A DNA stretch of 64,000 nucleotides from Manis javanica (GCF_040802235.1 NC_133166.1:2232001-2296000); one strand, 5' to 3'. Shown: positions 46,106 through 59,520, numbered from the stretch's first letter. Made by a program: numbers and translations. Notes: generated from the letters alone by a model not told the origin.

Positions 46106-49100
46106 GTCAAGGGGAGTGTACAATTTAAAGAATTATAATCAAAGTAAAATAGATACACAAGGATTGTGTTTCTCTGAAGTACACTTGGTGTAGGGGAAGG
46201 ACAATGAATTTCACAATCAGAATGCTTTGAGTTTAATTCCTGACTGCACCTGCATCTGAATTTACCTTGGGCAAATTAATTATGTGGTCTGGGTTTGTTT
46301 TCTTTTCTATAATTAGAACTGCAGTATATATCCCACAGAGCTGTTTGACAATTAAATAAAATTTCTCGGAAAGTTGTTTTGTAAGAAGTACTTTTTCAAA
46401 ATACAGTAATTGTTTTCATTACTTTTGAAGTCCACCTCTTTTACATTGAACAAGATTCCCTAAATAAAGCTAACACAATTTTTGGTTAATTGCCTTTTTA
46501 GATACTTTCAATGCTATGAACCCCTGTGGTGCCCAAGTCTTCAAATACCCTGGGGAGCCTGAGCTGGTTTAAGTTGTCTGGATCCAAGGGGTGGCACTTT
46601 GCTGGGAGGGACTGTGAGTTTCAGGTCAGTGTCCTCATCCTGGGAGAGGTGAGTAATGTTTCTTCTCATCATCAGGGTTGGTTTTAAGACAAAGAAACAC
46701 AAGACTCTGCCAGAAGATGATTTAGGTGCTACTTAGAAGCATTTATGTGGCCCTTTGTACAAGGTACTTACCTGGTAACACCGCGTGAATTTCTCACGAT
46801 TTTTCCACTGTTTTTAGTGATGGTGTTATAACCAAAATGAGAGGCCCCATGGAGCCCACAAGTAATTGTTAATTTAATACCCAAAGCCGAAGGAGGTAGT
46901 ATAATGCTTAAGGACAGGTTCACTCGAGTGTGATAGTACTACATTCAAATTATATAACCAGTAGTTACTTGCTAAAACTCAGTTTGGTCAAAATTATTGC
47001 TCTGAGTCTTTAAAAATACCTACGATGGATGTTGTGGGAATGTATAACATGGTGCCTGTAAACTACTAAGCACAGTGTTTGACTCAGAATAAAGTATTTA
47101 AAAATTTCAGGCATTTAAAAAAATAATCAAATTTTGGCATAATTATGAAAATCAGAATAATCAGACCAGAAGACAGTGAATTCAAGATTGAGGTCAGGAT
47201 TTTTCAACTTTTTCTGACATGAAGCCCCTCGTAGTACTGCCAGGCAGCCACATCTGAGGAGGTCTCTCCCTGCACACTAGGAGAAACCTCATCCAGGATG
47301 GGGGAAGACTCTCGATTCAGATTGGGAAAAAATTTGTGATCAGGTCAAAATGTGCCACCCAGAAAGGAATTCATTAAACCAAGAGAAGAAGGAAGAGTCA
47401 GCAGCTGTGTATGCAGTGGAAAAGAAGGAGGAGGGAGAAAAGGGAAGACCATTGAACTCCTAGCAACACTGGGCAAATCCTTTGCCAACTCATATAGCCA
47501 GGGACCCCTGACATCCAGTGTCTGCTTGAAATGCGGGGTGTGGGCATTCCACCCCAGAATTTGGGGGAGTCTGTGCATTGGATGAATGAGTTTCTGTCCA
47601 CATCCCTACTGATCTGAAATAAAATGGGGAGAGAGAAAAGGACTGTGTTAAGACTAGAAAGCTGAATTTAATAGCACAGTCACAGAGACATTTACCACCT
47701 AAGGAGGAGGTTGGAGAGTTCTTGTCTTTATTATGAAAAAGAGTTCAAAGGGTAGCAGGCTTATGCAGCATGATAATTATTTGATAAATTCTACAAACTC
47801 AGATGGGAGTTTGTGCAACCGCAGAGACATGGCACGCTAAATGACTTAGGTTTGGGGGTTTATAGGTCCTTTGGTGTAGGGGTCAGCAAAAGGCATGAGG
47901 TAAAGAGGTGATTAACATTCCTTTGAAGTTTTGTCTTAAGAATAGGGTTATTTAGGTGACTGCCTTGGTATGGATCTCTGCATTCTTTACCCTAGGTTCA
48001 TTTACACTTTGGAGGTCTGTCTCTTTCCCTGTGTACAAAGTTACTTAATTGATTTAGGGGTTGGAAGAACAGGAAGAACAGCATGTAGACTAAGTTAAAC
48101 AATAAGCTGGGCCTTTTTTTGCAGGGTAAGTGGATTTTATGATGTCATAACCCTTGTTTCATATCCCTGCTCTCTGTCTCAGTAGTTCTTATTGATCCCT
48201 GTTATCAGCAATTTTGTCCAGCACAAAATTTTTCTCAATTTGTATTGTTGGGGAGGAAGCAATATTCACTACAACTAAGATTCTTCTGCTGGTTTAAGAA
48301 TCAAATTGACCTGAGATTGATTATAAAAGAAAAAAAATCAAAGTTAATTATGTACATATGGGAAATTCGTAGACAATTTCCAAAGACAGGGAGAATGAGA
48401 TATATATGCCTACATATATATTCTAACTAAGGAGAAGGAGGAAAGGCCTGTGACTTCAAAGGAAAATGGGTGTCATTCTCAGGACTATGAAAAGGATAAA
48501 GTTTTGGTAAACAAAACACATGATGGGTCAAACAAAAACAATGGGGCACAGAGAGAAATTTTAATAAACAGGCTTTGTGGCACCCTCCCTGTCTATTGCC
48601 CCTGGGTTGCAGTATAACAGAGTCATCTACGGTGAGAGTTCACCTACTGGACTGGCTCCTCCTTCTAAATTCTTTCTTATTGTCTGGGGAGGTCACAGCA
48701 TCTTCCTGGGTCTTTTGGCCCTTGATGGTTTTCACCTCAAAATACTGCATGTCACACACGACGTATTGGGACAGGCTGCTCTTGGCCCTGACAGTGGGAA
48801 GTGATTCACTGAAAATAAATAGCCCACAATATCTCATAGTAACCAACACACTGAGATGAGATAAACATTGAACGATCCATGTGTTCCAGCAAAAGCAAAT
48901 GGGAAAGAGCAGTGATAAAAACAAAATTCAACCAGTACAACTGAGTTCTACTTTGTTTGTTAAGCTTTTCCCGAACCGGCAGTATCTAATGAGCAAGTAG
49001 ACAGCTACCCAGAGATGCTGTACAGAATGGAAGGTGTGTGTAGACAAGAGAGGAGGACAAGGAAGTTATGAACAAAAGAAAAGAAAGGACTTTTGGAAGC

Positions 49101-50245
49101 CAGGGCATCTTCCTTTAAGGGGAGGGACCAGCAGGATGTTCATCATGCAGATTCCCTCACCAGTGCCTATCGGGGAATTTCCAGTTGACTACCAAAGGTC
49201 ACCTTCCTGGGACAAACTGTAACTCTGTTTGTAGTCTTGGTTGGTGGTGGGCACAGTGTCTCCATTTTAGGCTAGCTGTTTCTTTTTTTAATAATTATCT
49301 TGTGAGCTTTATATTCCCATCACTGTATTCCATCCTTTTGTATATGTTTTTTCCCAAAACTTATTTATATCAAATCTATCAAGTCTTTTTCTTTACTCTC
49401 CTGAGTATTTTCTTATGTGTATAGATATTGTTATGAGGTATGAACTTACACTGTCTGTAGGGTTAACCAATATGTGGAAGAACTGAAGGAGAAATACTTG
49501 ATCATTTAAAAATATATTAAAATAGATAGATTTCAGTATTGCAGGTACAGACATATAACAATTTAAGCTGAGAAGAAACACATTTAGCAGAAAAAAAAAC
49601 AAATGAGCATTAAGAAGTACACAAAAAAGCAAGGAGATAGAAATTGTAAATGTATACTTCCTTTAGATGACCAACCATTCCTAAAAAACAAAATAAATAA
49701 CCAACCTGAAATTTGTAATTCAATATTGTTAAGGTCATTAGCAAGGAGACTATTAGACCTGGATTTCATACTTTGGTACCTTTGTAAGCTAAACCAAACC
49801 TAAGCCAGAGTGAATGAATCCCAGAAAATAAAAGCTAAGAATTACCAGTCAAACAGTCAACTAAGCTTTCCCAAATAAGGCGACCATTTAAGCTATTGAT
49901 CCTCAGATAATTACTTTGCATTGCTCCCATGTCTGTACACACACTTCTGCTGTAGATCCTGTCTGTTTACAAGTCCTAGTCACCTCATTTTGGTCCTGCC
50001 TGATTTGACTTGATGTTTGCTCAGATAAACTCTTGGAAATTTTCATGTGCCTCAGTATCTTTTAACAATATATAATTAAGGTCTAAATGGATTGCTGCAA
50101 AATGAAAACTCTTTCTAAAATGAGCACCTAGATTGTTGGATCCTAGACTTCAACATTTACTAGTGGAACAATGTTATTTATTGAGCAAATGTTCTATTTC
50201 TTCAGCCCAGTGATTCAGGCTGAACTCTCCTCTTCTCCCCTCCCA
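46106..50245. other. Intergenic DNA upstream of OR gene 4
   Basis: No gene is supported. MIR-like fossils are seen near 46,195-46,390 and 46,895-47,100 (+ strand, weak). A block at about 47,640-48,240 (cacagagacatttaccacc ... cagcaaaaggcatgagg ... gatgtcataacccttg) has the feel of an antisense LTR but I could not place it. Short open frames such as 48,575-48,859 and 49,185-49,424 look like chance. Confidence 0.5.
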
Positions 50246-50246
50246 G
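50225..50246 (+). promoter_or_regulatory. Putative 5' UTR splice acceptor of OR gene 4
   Basis: An almost pure pyrimidine tract (ctctcctcttctcccctcccag) ends in AG at 50,245-50,246, 18 bases before the ATG at 50,265. This is the strongest acceptor-like sequence of the four intact genes and matches the usual OR layout of a spliced 5' UTR. Confidence 0.6.
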
Positions 50247-50264
50247 GTGACATTCCCTAGAGCC

Positions 50265-51182
50265 ATGGAGAGGAGCAACCACACGGTGACAGAGTTCATC
50301 CTGCTGGGCTTCAGCACAGACCCCGTGACGCAGCGCGTCCTCTTTGTGGTATTCCTGGGCGTGTACTCTGTGACCGTGGTAGGAAATATCACCCTCACGG
50401 TGCTGATCTGCAGTGACTCCCGGCTGCACACGCCCATGTACTTTTTCATTGGGAATCTGTCCTTTCTGGATCTCTGGTATTCCTCTGTCTACACGCCTAA
50501 GATCCTAGTGATCTGCATCTCTGAGGACAGAAGCATCTCCTTTGCTGGCTGTATAGCTCAGTTATTTTTCTCTGGGGGGCTGGCGTACAGTGAGTGTTAC
50601 CTGCTGGCTGCCATGGCGTATGACCGCTATGTGGCCATCTCTAAGCCGCTGCTTTACTCACAGGCTATGTCCATAAAGCTGTGTGCATTTTTGGTAGTGG
50701 CCTCATACTTTGGTGGCTTTATTAACTGTTCCATCATTGCTAAAAAAATTTTTGTCTTGAATTTCTGCAGAGACAATGTCATTGATGACTTTTTCTGTGA
50801 TTTGTTTCCATTAGTGAAGTTGGCCTGTGGAAGGAAAGATGGCTTCCAGGCTGTGCTGTTCTTTTCCCTGGCCTCCAATGTCATTGCCCCCTGTGTGCTC
50901 ATCCTTGCCTCCTACCTCTTCATCATCACCACCATCCTGAGGATGCGCTCCACCCAGGGCCGCCTCAAAGCCTTCTCCACATGCTCCTCCCACCTGACCT
51001 CGGTCACCTTGTACTACGGCTCCATCCTCTACATTTACACTCATTCCCGGTCTAGCTATTCTTTGGAGAGGGACAAAATCGTTTCCACATTTTACACTGT
51101 GGTGTTCCCCATGCTGAATCCCATGATCTACAGCCTGAGGAATAAGGATGTGAAGCATGCTCTGATTAAACTCTTCAAATAA
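50265..51182 (+). CDS. OR9G1-like: Olfactory receptor, OR9G1-like (intact)
   Basis: This gene codes for a 305-residue odorant GPCR in one exon. I place the start at the ATG at 50,265 (MERSNHTVTEFILLGF), not at the upstream in-frame GTG at 50,247, because the MERSNHT start keeps the usual N-glycosylation site N5-H-T and matches my memory of human OR9G1. Hallmarks are GN at 40-41, [77 protein letters not shown] and [12 protein letters not shown]. The usual PPL after FFCD reads FPL. It is the closest intact relative in the window of the two pseudogenes. It is not part of the recent 28-kb duplication and is unique here. Odorant unknown. Confidence 0.97.
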   Translation: MERSNHTVTEFILLGFSTDPVTQRVLFVVFLGVYSVTVVGNITLTVLICSDSRLHTPMYFFIGNLSFLDLWYSSVYTPKILVICISEDRSISFAGCIAQLFFSGGLAYSECYLLAAMAYDRYVAISKPLLYSQAMSIKLCAFLVVASYFGGFINCSIIAKKIFVLNFCRDNVIDDFFCDLFPLVKLACGRKDGFQAVLFFSLASNVIAPCVLILASYLFIITTILRMRSTQGRLKAFSTCSSHLTSVTLYYGSILYIYTHSRSSYSLERDKIVSTFYTVVFPMLNPMIYSLRNKDVKHALIKLFK

Positions 51183-52205
51183 ATCACAATTCTCTCCTTC
51201 TAAGGACATGCAGACAATTTTGTTCAGGTTATTATATTTCAAGAAGAGCTGCCGTTGTGCTCCATCATGATCAAGAGCTCTCACATTGCTTGTTAAAGAA
51301 TTTGCACTCTTGATATCGTATAATCCAAGAGATCTGAGAGACAAAATTAGAGCAATTTAGAGGATGTAATTTAAATATAAAACAAGGTTTTCTTCTGAAT
51401 GTCATGTTACTATAGATAAAAGACAAACCTTGTATTTGAAATCTTGCCCCTTCCTTCATAAACCAGCAGAGCCTTTCCTTATCTTAAGAATATTGTTAGT
51501 TTTCCAATGTATATAAGAATAGTATTTATGCAGTTATTTCCTAGAAAAGGTAACAAACATTATGAATTAACTTCTAATATTTTCCTATGACTATTAACTA
51601 GTTGAAAGCATCACTTTCCATTCCATTAACAGAATCTCTTAAGAATTTTTGTATGTTTTTGAAGCATTAGCACAAAGACCCAGAGGCACCCACAAAATAA
51701 CTCAGTATAATTAGACTCAGTAAGCATGATGTCCAACTGTATCTCTTACGTATGTTCTCAATTATGGAAAAATGAGAGAAGTTCTCATAGATACAATTTT
51801 GTGAATCAGTGTTAACTCCCACGTTGTTTCAGTTTATACAGGTGAACCTTGAGTTATTCTATATCCAAGTTGTGAGATTCCAAGCATCAAAATTTCATTA
51901 TTGTGATAAAAAGTAATTACTATGGTGAGATTGAACAATTTGAGAATTAAAAATCTATGAGTTCACATTACCTGAAAGAGAAAAATCTATACAGCGAATA
52001 TATACAGGTATTGAAAAAATGGTTATGAGCTGCATTTAATTTTGATATCAAAATGTGAGGCAATCTTAACATTATTTATGCTGATAAAATATGAATATGT
52101 CCAAGTGTCTATGAGTATAAACATTAATCCTAAAAGAAGAAAGAAAATGAAATGGAAGGAAATAGTCCCCCAAAATGTAGAAGCTCCAAAATAAAGAATA
52201 AAAGA
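51183..52205. other. AT-rich 3' flank of OR gene 4
   Basis: No gene or clear repeat is supported. Confidence 0.5.
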
Positions 52206-52232
52206 AAAACAAAACAAAACAAAACAAAAAAG
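52206..52232 (+). repeat. (CAAAA)n simple repeat
   Basis: Several tandem caaaa units followed by an A-run. It generates spurious Lys/Asn/Phe-rich open frames on both strands nearby. Confidence 0.9.
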
Positions 52233-55200
52233 CAAAGAACAAAATGTGGGCGCTCCAGGCAGAGCAGAAAAGCCTGGCCAGCACTGGCAGTGGTTGGCAT
52301 GAGCCTGAAACCAAGTGCACACTCAGTACCAGGGGTGACTTGGAGACCTAGCAGACACAGGAAACAGGCACAGCTGATGAATTCCAAGGTGCTGGACGTA
52401 GACAATAACATAAAGCAGAAAGCCATTTATGCCAGGGCAGACTCTCATTTTCTGTATCTCTGTATTTCCCACTAATATTATTTCTATAAAATATTTTTAG
52501 TAAGTAATGTTAAGAGATCTAATTGGTGTACCTTAGTGGCAGAAAATAAATTATTTAATATAGTTAGGGAAACTAGAAAATACATTATTTCAGAGGGAAA
52601 CATCTGTTACTAAAAATAAATTTGGTATAATGAACCTATACTTTAAACATCCTACTATCATAAATTGTGATATTTAATTACCAAGGCTATGTTCAGCCTA
52701 GTCAATAACTCCTATTTTGATCCTTTTAAGAGAAACAACCAAATCTCATTCACCAAATAATTATCAGTATCCACCAGGTACTTCAACTTTCAATGTCTTA
52801 AGTGTAGAATCCTAATATTTTGTGTATGGAAAAGCTATCTCAACTCCAGAATCAAGTCTAAATAGCATTACCCAATCTGGTAAGAAGATAAAGCAAAGCT
52901 ACTAATAATCTTAGGAGAACATAACATAATAAATTATAATTAAACATGTTTTAGAAAGGTTTTGAATAATCAAGTATAAGTTTGGCAGAAAATTCTACTT
53001 ATTGTTCGAAATAAATCATCTGCAGTTTATGGTTGGGAAGGATTCAGAAGAATCTTCCATGTTAATTTGAAATTGCAGTTTAAACTCCTGAGGGAATCTT
53101 ACTGCTCATATCACACCTGACATTTAAAGTCTTAAAAGGAAGTTGTTTCTAAGTTCTGTCTTTTAGACAAATTAATTCTAATAAACACTTTTTAAAAGTA
53201 CACGTGTTCATGGGTGTGATCCTCCATGCAACAAATCTCTTGGGCTTACATGTGTAGTTTTTTAAAAATGAACTCCTGGTGTATTCACAGCAGAGATGAT
53301 GAGCAGTGGGCATTTCCGGGTAGCAGGCCTCATGATAGTCCCCAAATTTAATGGCTTTTATATTCACATTCAGCTTTGTGCCTACTTAACAAAAAGCCTG
53401 GGCAGGGGCAGGGGGTAGTAACAAAGTTCTGTATAGTGGAAACTTACAATGCTAACTACTGCTGTAACTTCCCACTGGCTAAACACAAACACAAACCACG
53501 CTCTACCCACCTCCTTGCACGACTCTGGTCCGTTCAGTCTTTCATAGCACCACGGTTGAGTGAGTTACCTGGTAAGCTGTCCAAATTGTTCATTGTTAGA
53601 TCTGAGTCTCTGATCTAATGTTTATGTGATCGCAGTACATTGAAAGAGAAGGCTAAGGGAATTTTCAGAGCTATACCGCTAAATCCTCTGGGTTCCAAAA
53701 TATTTCTTGATTTCATTTTGTAGCACTAACTATCTCTCTAGTGATTGGGATTAATCACCCTGCCCAGTGGAATGACCACTCTCAGGTCAAAGTGTGGCAA
53801 CTCCCAAACAGTGAGGGTGCATCCAGATTCCAACTGATCAGAGCATTCAGGGTGTTCCTTTGGGGAAGCATTCTACCCTGTGTACATAGACTTCCAAATA
53901 TACTGAATGTAGATGACGGGTAGGGGGATTAAGTTCTTGTAGGTTATTTCATGTAATAATAAAAGAGGCTGTCAGAGTCCTCCAAGAAGCAGACACCAAG
54001 GTGAAGCAACACATCCATCAAAGACTTTCTGGAATGTGCAGTTCTACGTGACTGACAAAGCTGGAGTCTCCCAGGTGAGATCCCCAGCAGGTGTCGCACC
54101 CTCAGCGTGCCCCTGACATTGTCGTGTAGTATCTATGCTGAGAGCCCCTTCCTGGGACAGATCCTTCAGCTACATTATCTTAGACAGTTAGGAGGGAGGC
54201 ACAAAAGAAAAACTTCTTGGCTCTTCTGTTTCTTAAAAATAATCAGCCTGATATTGCAGCATCAACTCGTGTTCCCTTACAGTGGTGGTGATGAGGGCTA
54301 CGAACAATCGATCTTTCAGCTCTTTGCCCTCCGGCTGCATTTCATGCTATGACACATTACAGGTCACAATTTAAATTATCAGGATGCCACTACATGTGGC
54401 ATGGCTTACCAGTGTCCCCTTTCCAAGCAAGGGATATATCTGAACATTCTTTAAGTATGTGAGCAAACTAACCCCAGAGGCCAAGTTTAAAGTTTTGATT
54501 CTAGGGCTCTTCTTAATATTAATCACTGTATCAAGCAGAGTCCTGTTAGGAAACAGATGCCCGCTCAAATAGGGCAACTTGTGGAGAACTTAATACCGGA
54601 CTTTTTACAAAGTTGTGAACCAATAATGGAAAAGCCACAAAGGATAGACCAGTCCTTTGGCACAGCATCTTACTACATCTAGGCCTAAAAAGAGAAGGAA
54701 AAAGGGCCATTATCAGAGCCATTTTGTGGTGAGGGAAAGCAGAGAAAAACTGTGGGATTGGTGCAGGAATTAAGGTGGATGGGCTGTGCAGACTTAAGAG
54801 TGTGGAATAAATGTTTTGACCCCTGTCTTGTCTCTGCTTTTGGTTCCTCTGCCAATTAGCTCAATTCATTGATACAATTCATACAGATTGGTCTCCTGGA
54901 GCAGAGCGCAGGGAGGCCAAGGATGGCAGTCAGTCCTGAGGGAGAAATGGAAGAATTCTTAGCACTCTACAGAAATATCAGTACCCATGTGTGTATCAAT
55001 ATTCAAATCTACACATGTGGGCACATATCAATTATACATATATTTTTGAATTCAGCGCAATCCAGAACAAATTGTGAAGGAAAATTATGATTGCATACAT
55101 CTATCACAAGGGAGTCACTGTCTGTAAATACAACCTTTCTGAGTCTTATTAAGTGAGATTGGCCTGATTTTGTCAGTGCTTAGTTTTGTTTAATTACCTT

Positions 55201-56700
55201 GTTTTCCATGCCCCCAAACTACAAAACCAGGAGGAATTCCGTAGGTTTAAACTCTTGGGAGCGTTAAACAACTAAAATTCAACTGAGCAATATAACAGAA
55301 CAAGCTGGCTGTATGAAATGATTCATGAATAGGGCAGCATCCTATCTAGCAAGTAGAAAGGAATTTCAATGGGATGTAGGAAAAAAAAGCATTTTAAAGG
55401 TGGAAAGGGGATGGAAAAAAGGAAATGATGAGCAAAGGATACATCAGCCTTCCTAACGCGGGTGGCAGGAACTATCAGGCTGATTATCTTCTAGTGCTGA
55501 CAGGTCATCCCACACTGACTGGTTGAAGGTTACCTTCCTGGGGGCTGAAACAGCAATTAGGTGATGTATGAAGTCTGCTTTTGTTGATGTGGAGCCTTAA
55601 TTTAAGCCACTCCATTTGGGGCCTATGTTTTTCTTTTCAATGGATTCTATTACATTGTATAAAAGATTCTGAAATTCACAGATTGGAACATTAGAATGTT
55701 GGAAGAAAGTCTTGCTACAGATTTTGGTATATTGGATAATACAGGTATTACTGGTGGCACATAAATTTAGTTTTACTCCCACAATGACTCAACTGCAGTT
55801 CACATTCTGTTATATGATGGGCACTACAAAGCCTCATTTTCATGCCCGCCATGATCCAGGGAAGTTTCTGAAACTGCAGAGAGTAAACAGGTAGACAGTT
55901 TTTCCAATTTGTGGTGAGAAAGCACGATTTACATTGGATGAAAGAACATAACATGAAATCATACAATTGACACAAAAAGTGAAAGAAAAATAGCCATTGA
56001 GAATCATTTACTAATTGAATAAGCTTTTGTGACTATCTCAAGGGCCCTCGAAGGAGGCCGACTAATGAGCAAAGGCTATACTCAGGGTGAAAATAAATCA
56101 TGATGTTTAATTTAAAAAAAATTTCTTTTTGTCCCAACAAGAAGATACACTTATAAAGAATGTTAGATGACAGATTATTAATGCCCTTGGGCTGCCACAG
56201 TCCCTGGTAAGACTGGCCAGAAGAGAATTTCTTTCTTATGGAAATTGTTTCACCTGTTACCTGTAGTCCTTGTTTAAGCCTCAAGGGAGCCACAACAAAA
56301 ATGTGTACACTATTTTGTTTGTGTTGTGGATTTGAACATTTTCAGGATCCACACAGTACAGGTTCCCTAGGTTTCAGTAATCCAAAAAAGTTCATAATTA
56401 TTTTTAAATTAATGGTGCATAAGACAGAGAAATAAAGAAAGTCAATGGAAGATGGGCTAAGATTGACAATTCAAACTCATTAGGAGAGCTCTACACCAAA
56501 GAAGAGTGTGCTTGACTAGCAGAGGGAAGCAGTCCTAGTAAAAAGGGGTCCTTGTGGCCACCAATTTTATCATCCTCACTCTTTGCCATAATAATAATGA
56601 CTCCACCAACCACCCTCCAATTAAATGTCATTAATAACCAACATAATATTAAGTGTTCAAAATGTAATATCTATTGGATGTCAACTATACTTCCAATCTC
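52233..56700. other. Intergenic DNA without recognised gene
   Basis: No gene is supported. A segment at about 54,520-54,850 (gtcctgttaggaaacagatgcc ... actttttacaaagttgtg ... tggtgcaggaattaaggtgg) looks like an old dispersed repeat of unnamed family. The remainder is unremarkable. Confidence 0.5.
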
Positions 56701-56714
56701 CTTAAAAATGCATT

Positions 56715-56905
56715 GTCTCCAGTAAATGTACCCACAATCCTATAAGATTATTTCATTATTTCAGATGAGAAGCATATTACATATGAGGAAATTGATTCTC
56801 AGGAGGGTTAAATAAATTTTCCAAGATGACCAAGTCAGGAAGGGTTGGAATCAGAATTCAGTTCAGGTCTCTCTGACCCCACATCTCATGCTCAATAGCC
56901 TATAC
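56715..56905 (-). repeat. MIR SINE fossil (antisense)
   Basis: Positions run atgaggaaattgattctcagg, gggttaaataaattttccaag, then gaatcagaattcagttcagg and a ctctgaccccacatctcatgctc end. This is the antisense MIR order (gaggctcagagaggttaag ... gattcgaacccagg). Confidence 0.7.
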
Positions 56906-57174
56906 AGCTTCCCACAAGTATTGTATACTCACCTGCAAAATGCCTTTGGATATATACACACTAGTTCATTTCATCTTCACGTGCTGTAAAGTAGGACTGC
57001 TGTCAGTGTGGTAAGTGTGGCATTCCAGGAGAGCTCCTTGGAACTCTGACTTGCTAAACTTGGTCTCTACAGGATGAGGTCCAGGAAGTTTCAGTTTTAG
57101 CCATATGTCAGGTGGTGCTTATGCTCTCAGAGTTAGAGGGTTCCCTGATGTACTGAACTTTTCCATGTGTCAAG

Positions 57175-57360
57175 CTCTCTCCTGATTAGTTTACAAACGT
57201 TATATTCCTTATCATTAAAACAGCTCTGTCTGGGAAGTAAAACAGTCAAGGCTTAATATAACTAAGTCATTTGTGTAAGGTCTTCTGACAGCTGAGAGGC
57301 AGTGAGAGGGAACTTGAGTCCATGCCATTAGCCGGAAGGCCCAGTGCTGTATCTAGTTGG
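57175..57360 (-). repeat. Possible MIR SINE fossil (antisense)
   Basis: A decayed segment with taactaagtcatttgtgtaagg, cagctgagaggcagtgag and gaacttgagtccatgcc in MIR antisense order. Weaker than the neighbouring copy. Confidence 0.45.
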
Positions 57361-57704
57361 TCTAACTTCCAATCAGGGCTTCCTTTGATTCTGAAGTTAC
57401 GGTACTTAACAGCTCACCCACACTAAGCAATTTGCTGCTCAAATGGAAATTACCTCCCTTATTAATATACTGTATTTTGAAATATAATTTCTGTATTTTA
57501 GTGGTCAGACTCTCTATTCTGTGACTATACTTGCCCTTGTATTTTCTTGCATGTGCCTGCAAATAGCACAGAATGGTCAAAGATTTCTAGTTACATAGTA
57601 AGTAATGTGGGATAACGACCAATTCCTTTGAGGCTTCACTGCCATCATCAGAATAGAGCAGACTGTGCGTTTGATTGATGTGCTCCTTGAGAATTAGGGC
57701 AGTT

Positions 57705-58060
57705 TGTCTATTTACCCAGTCAGCAAATGTCACGCGTGCCTACTCTGAGCCAGAGTCCGTTTTAAGCACTTGCATTGTGCAGTGTAAAAAACAAACAAAA
57801 TACGTCCTTATTATAAGCATGTCCTAGTGAGTGGGACAGGCAGCAAATGAAATGACTAAGTAAATTACATGGCAACCCCTAAGGTAAGTATCCTGGAGAA
57901 GAATAAAGCAGGGAAAGAGGACAGACAGTGCTGTGGTGAGGGGCAAAAGTTTGAGAAGAGTGATGGGGAAGACCTCCTTGAGATGGTGATACATTTTTGA
58001 TGAACTAAAGGAAGTAAAAGGATGTTTTAAGCAGAATGAAAATCAAGTGCAAATATTTCA
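57705..58060 (+). repeat. Ancient interspersed repeat, same kind as at 7.79 kb
   Basis: Contains a gcaaatgtcacgcgtgcctactctgagccag opening, aataaagcagggaaagagg and gggaagacctccttgagatggtgatac. This matches the recalled consensus 'gcctactgtgtgccaggcactg ... gggaaggcctctctgagaaggtgac'. Family name not assigned. Confidence 0.5.
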
Positions 58061-58369
58061 AATGTGAATGTCCTTTGAGCTACAAATAAAAACGTGTGTG
58101 TATATATGAGTGTGTGGTGTTCATGTGGAGAAATATAGGCACTTGTAGCTAAAAGATTCCCTGAGGAAGAAATGTCCCCTTGTGTTGCAAAGCTGCTCAT
58201 TTCTACTTATGTTCCCCTCTCAGCAGATTATCAAGCACCCACACATGATGACAGGTGGATTAGAGAGTGAGGCTCAGGAGGTCAAGGGTTATTTGAAGAT
58301 GTGACTACCAGCAAGAATACCTACATGAAGGGGGATTTATGTCATGGCAGAAGAAGATGCACGAGGAAT

Positions 58370-58500
58370 TTGCTGGAGTAGAAAGATCACAGAATTTGGA
58401 ATCAGAGACACCGAGGTTAGACTCAGCCATGCCTGCTGATTCGCTTTATAATCCCCAGTAGTCCCACTGCACTATTACGAGGGTTCCTCTTTCCTCATGT
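58370..58500 (+). repeat. Possible MIR SINE fossil
   Basis: gagtagaaagatcacagaatttggaatcagagacaccgaggttagactc resembles the MIR 5' and core region. The 3' part is lost. Confidence 0.45.
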
Positions 58501-58684
58501 TTGATCACAGAGGAACGGGGAGGAGCATGTTCAGGGTTCATTACTCAGACCTGCAGCGAACAGTTGATTCGGGCAGAGCGAGTTGCTTCCCTCAGCACAA
58601 TGCTTTTTGCCACAGTCCCTGACCTTTCAAGCATGTTGGTCCAGGTTAAACCATTGTTTCTGAGAATATTCTGAGCATGGCATA

Positions 58685-59520
58685 AAATTCTTCTGCAGTC
58701 TCACCTACCATCATTTCAACAAACACTCTACACTACAGACAGATGGACAAGCTAGGGACAGTCCCTCTGCCCTTCATTCCATTTCCTGCTCTCTGTTCCC
58801 ACACTGGTAGTTTCTTTCCTTTGCTAGAAAGGCCCTCCACCCATGTAGTAACTATCCAGGCATCTTCAGTCCCACATGCATGTGTCTCCCTCCTGTAAAA
58901 ACCCTCTCAGACCAGACACAGCGCTTCTCTCATGCCCCCTAATAAGCTCTCCCCGCTGGCCTGCCTCCCACAGCAAGTACATAGGTAATCCAGTCATAAC
59001 CTATCACAGTGTTTACAAAGATTTATTTTCTTCAAATAAATCACACCCTTCTTGAGATCAGTCCCCATGCCTTAGTTGTCTCTCTTGTCCAAGTGCCTGG
59101 CAGAGTATATAGAACATAGTAAATGTTAGATTGATAAGCAGGTTGGGGAACAGATGTTGTGCTCTGAGAGATCTGCTTTTGAATCTTGGCCCTAGAAACC
59201 TCACCACTTATGACTTTAAGCAGTGTAAGTCTCAGCTCATCTGCAAGTTGTTTCTATGCTTTAGCTCATCTATAAAGTGGGTATAATGATCACATTCACA
59301 AGATTGTTGTGAAGGTTAAAATAGGATGACTCTTTAAAACAGCAGAGAGCCTGGCAAATACTGTGTGCTCAATAAATATTATTATCATAATAAAGGAAAA
59401 GCTTGAAAATTTATTTTAAGAGACATTAGGCAATATGATGTCTTTCTTGTCATTTAAAAATTAGGAAATGAGCTGGAAATCATTGAAGGGAAATTGAATA
59501 TGTTTGTTACAAAAATCTAT
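58685..59520. repeat. Old duplicated block B (L2 and MIR fossils)
   Basis: Diverged partner of 45,240-46,105 in the same orientation. It contains an L2-like 3' end at about 59,040-59,150 and a MIR at about 59,165-59,395. The homology ends near 59,520, where L1-associated sequence begins. Confidence 0.8.

Noticed and set aside
47640-48240. Possible LTR
   Set aside because: Pattern is suggestive but I could not match it to a recalled family or find element edges, so it is only mentioned in the intergenic entry.
50811-51344. 177-codon reverse-strand open frame
   Set aside because: Shadow of the intact OR gene on the other strand; high-GC OR exons commonly give long antisense frames.
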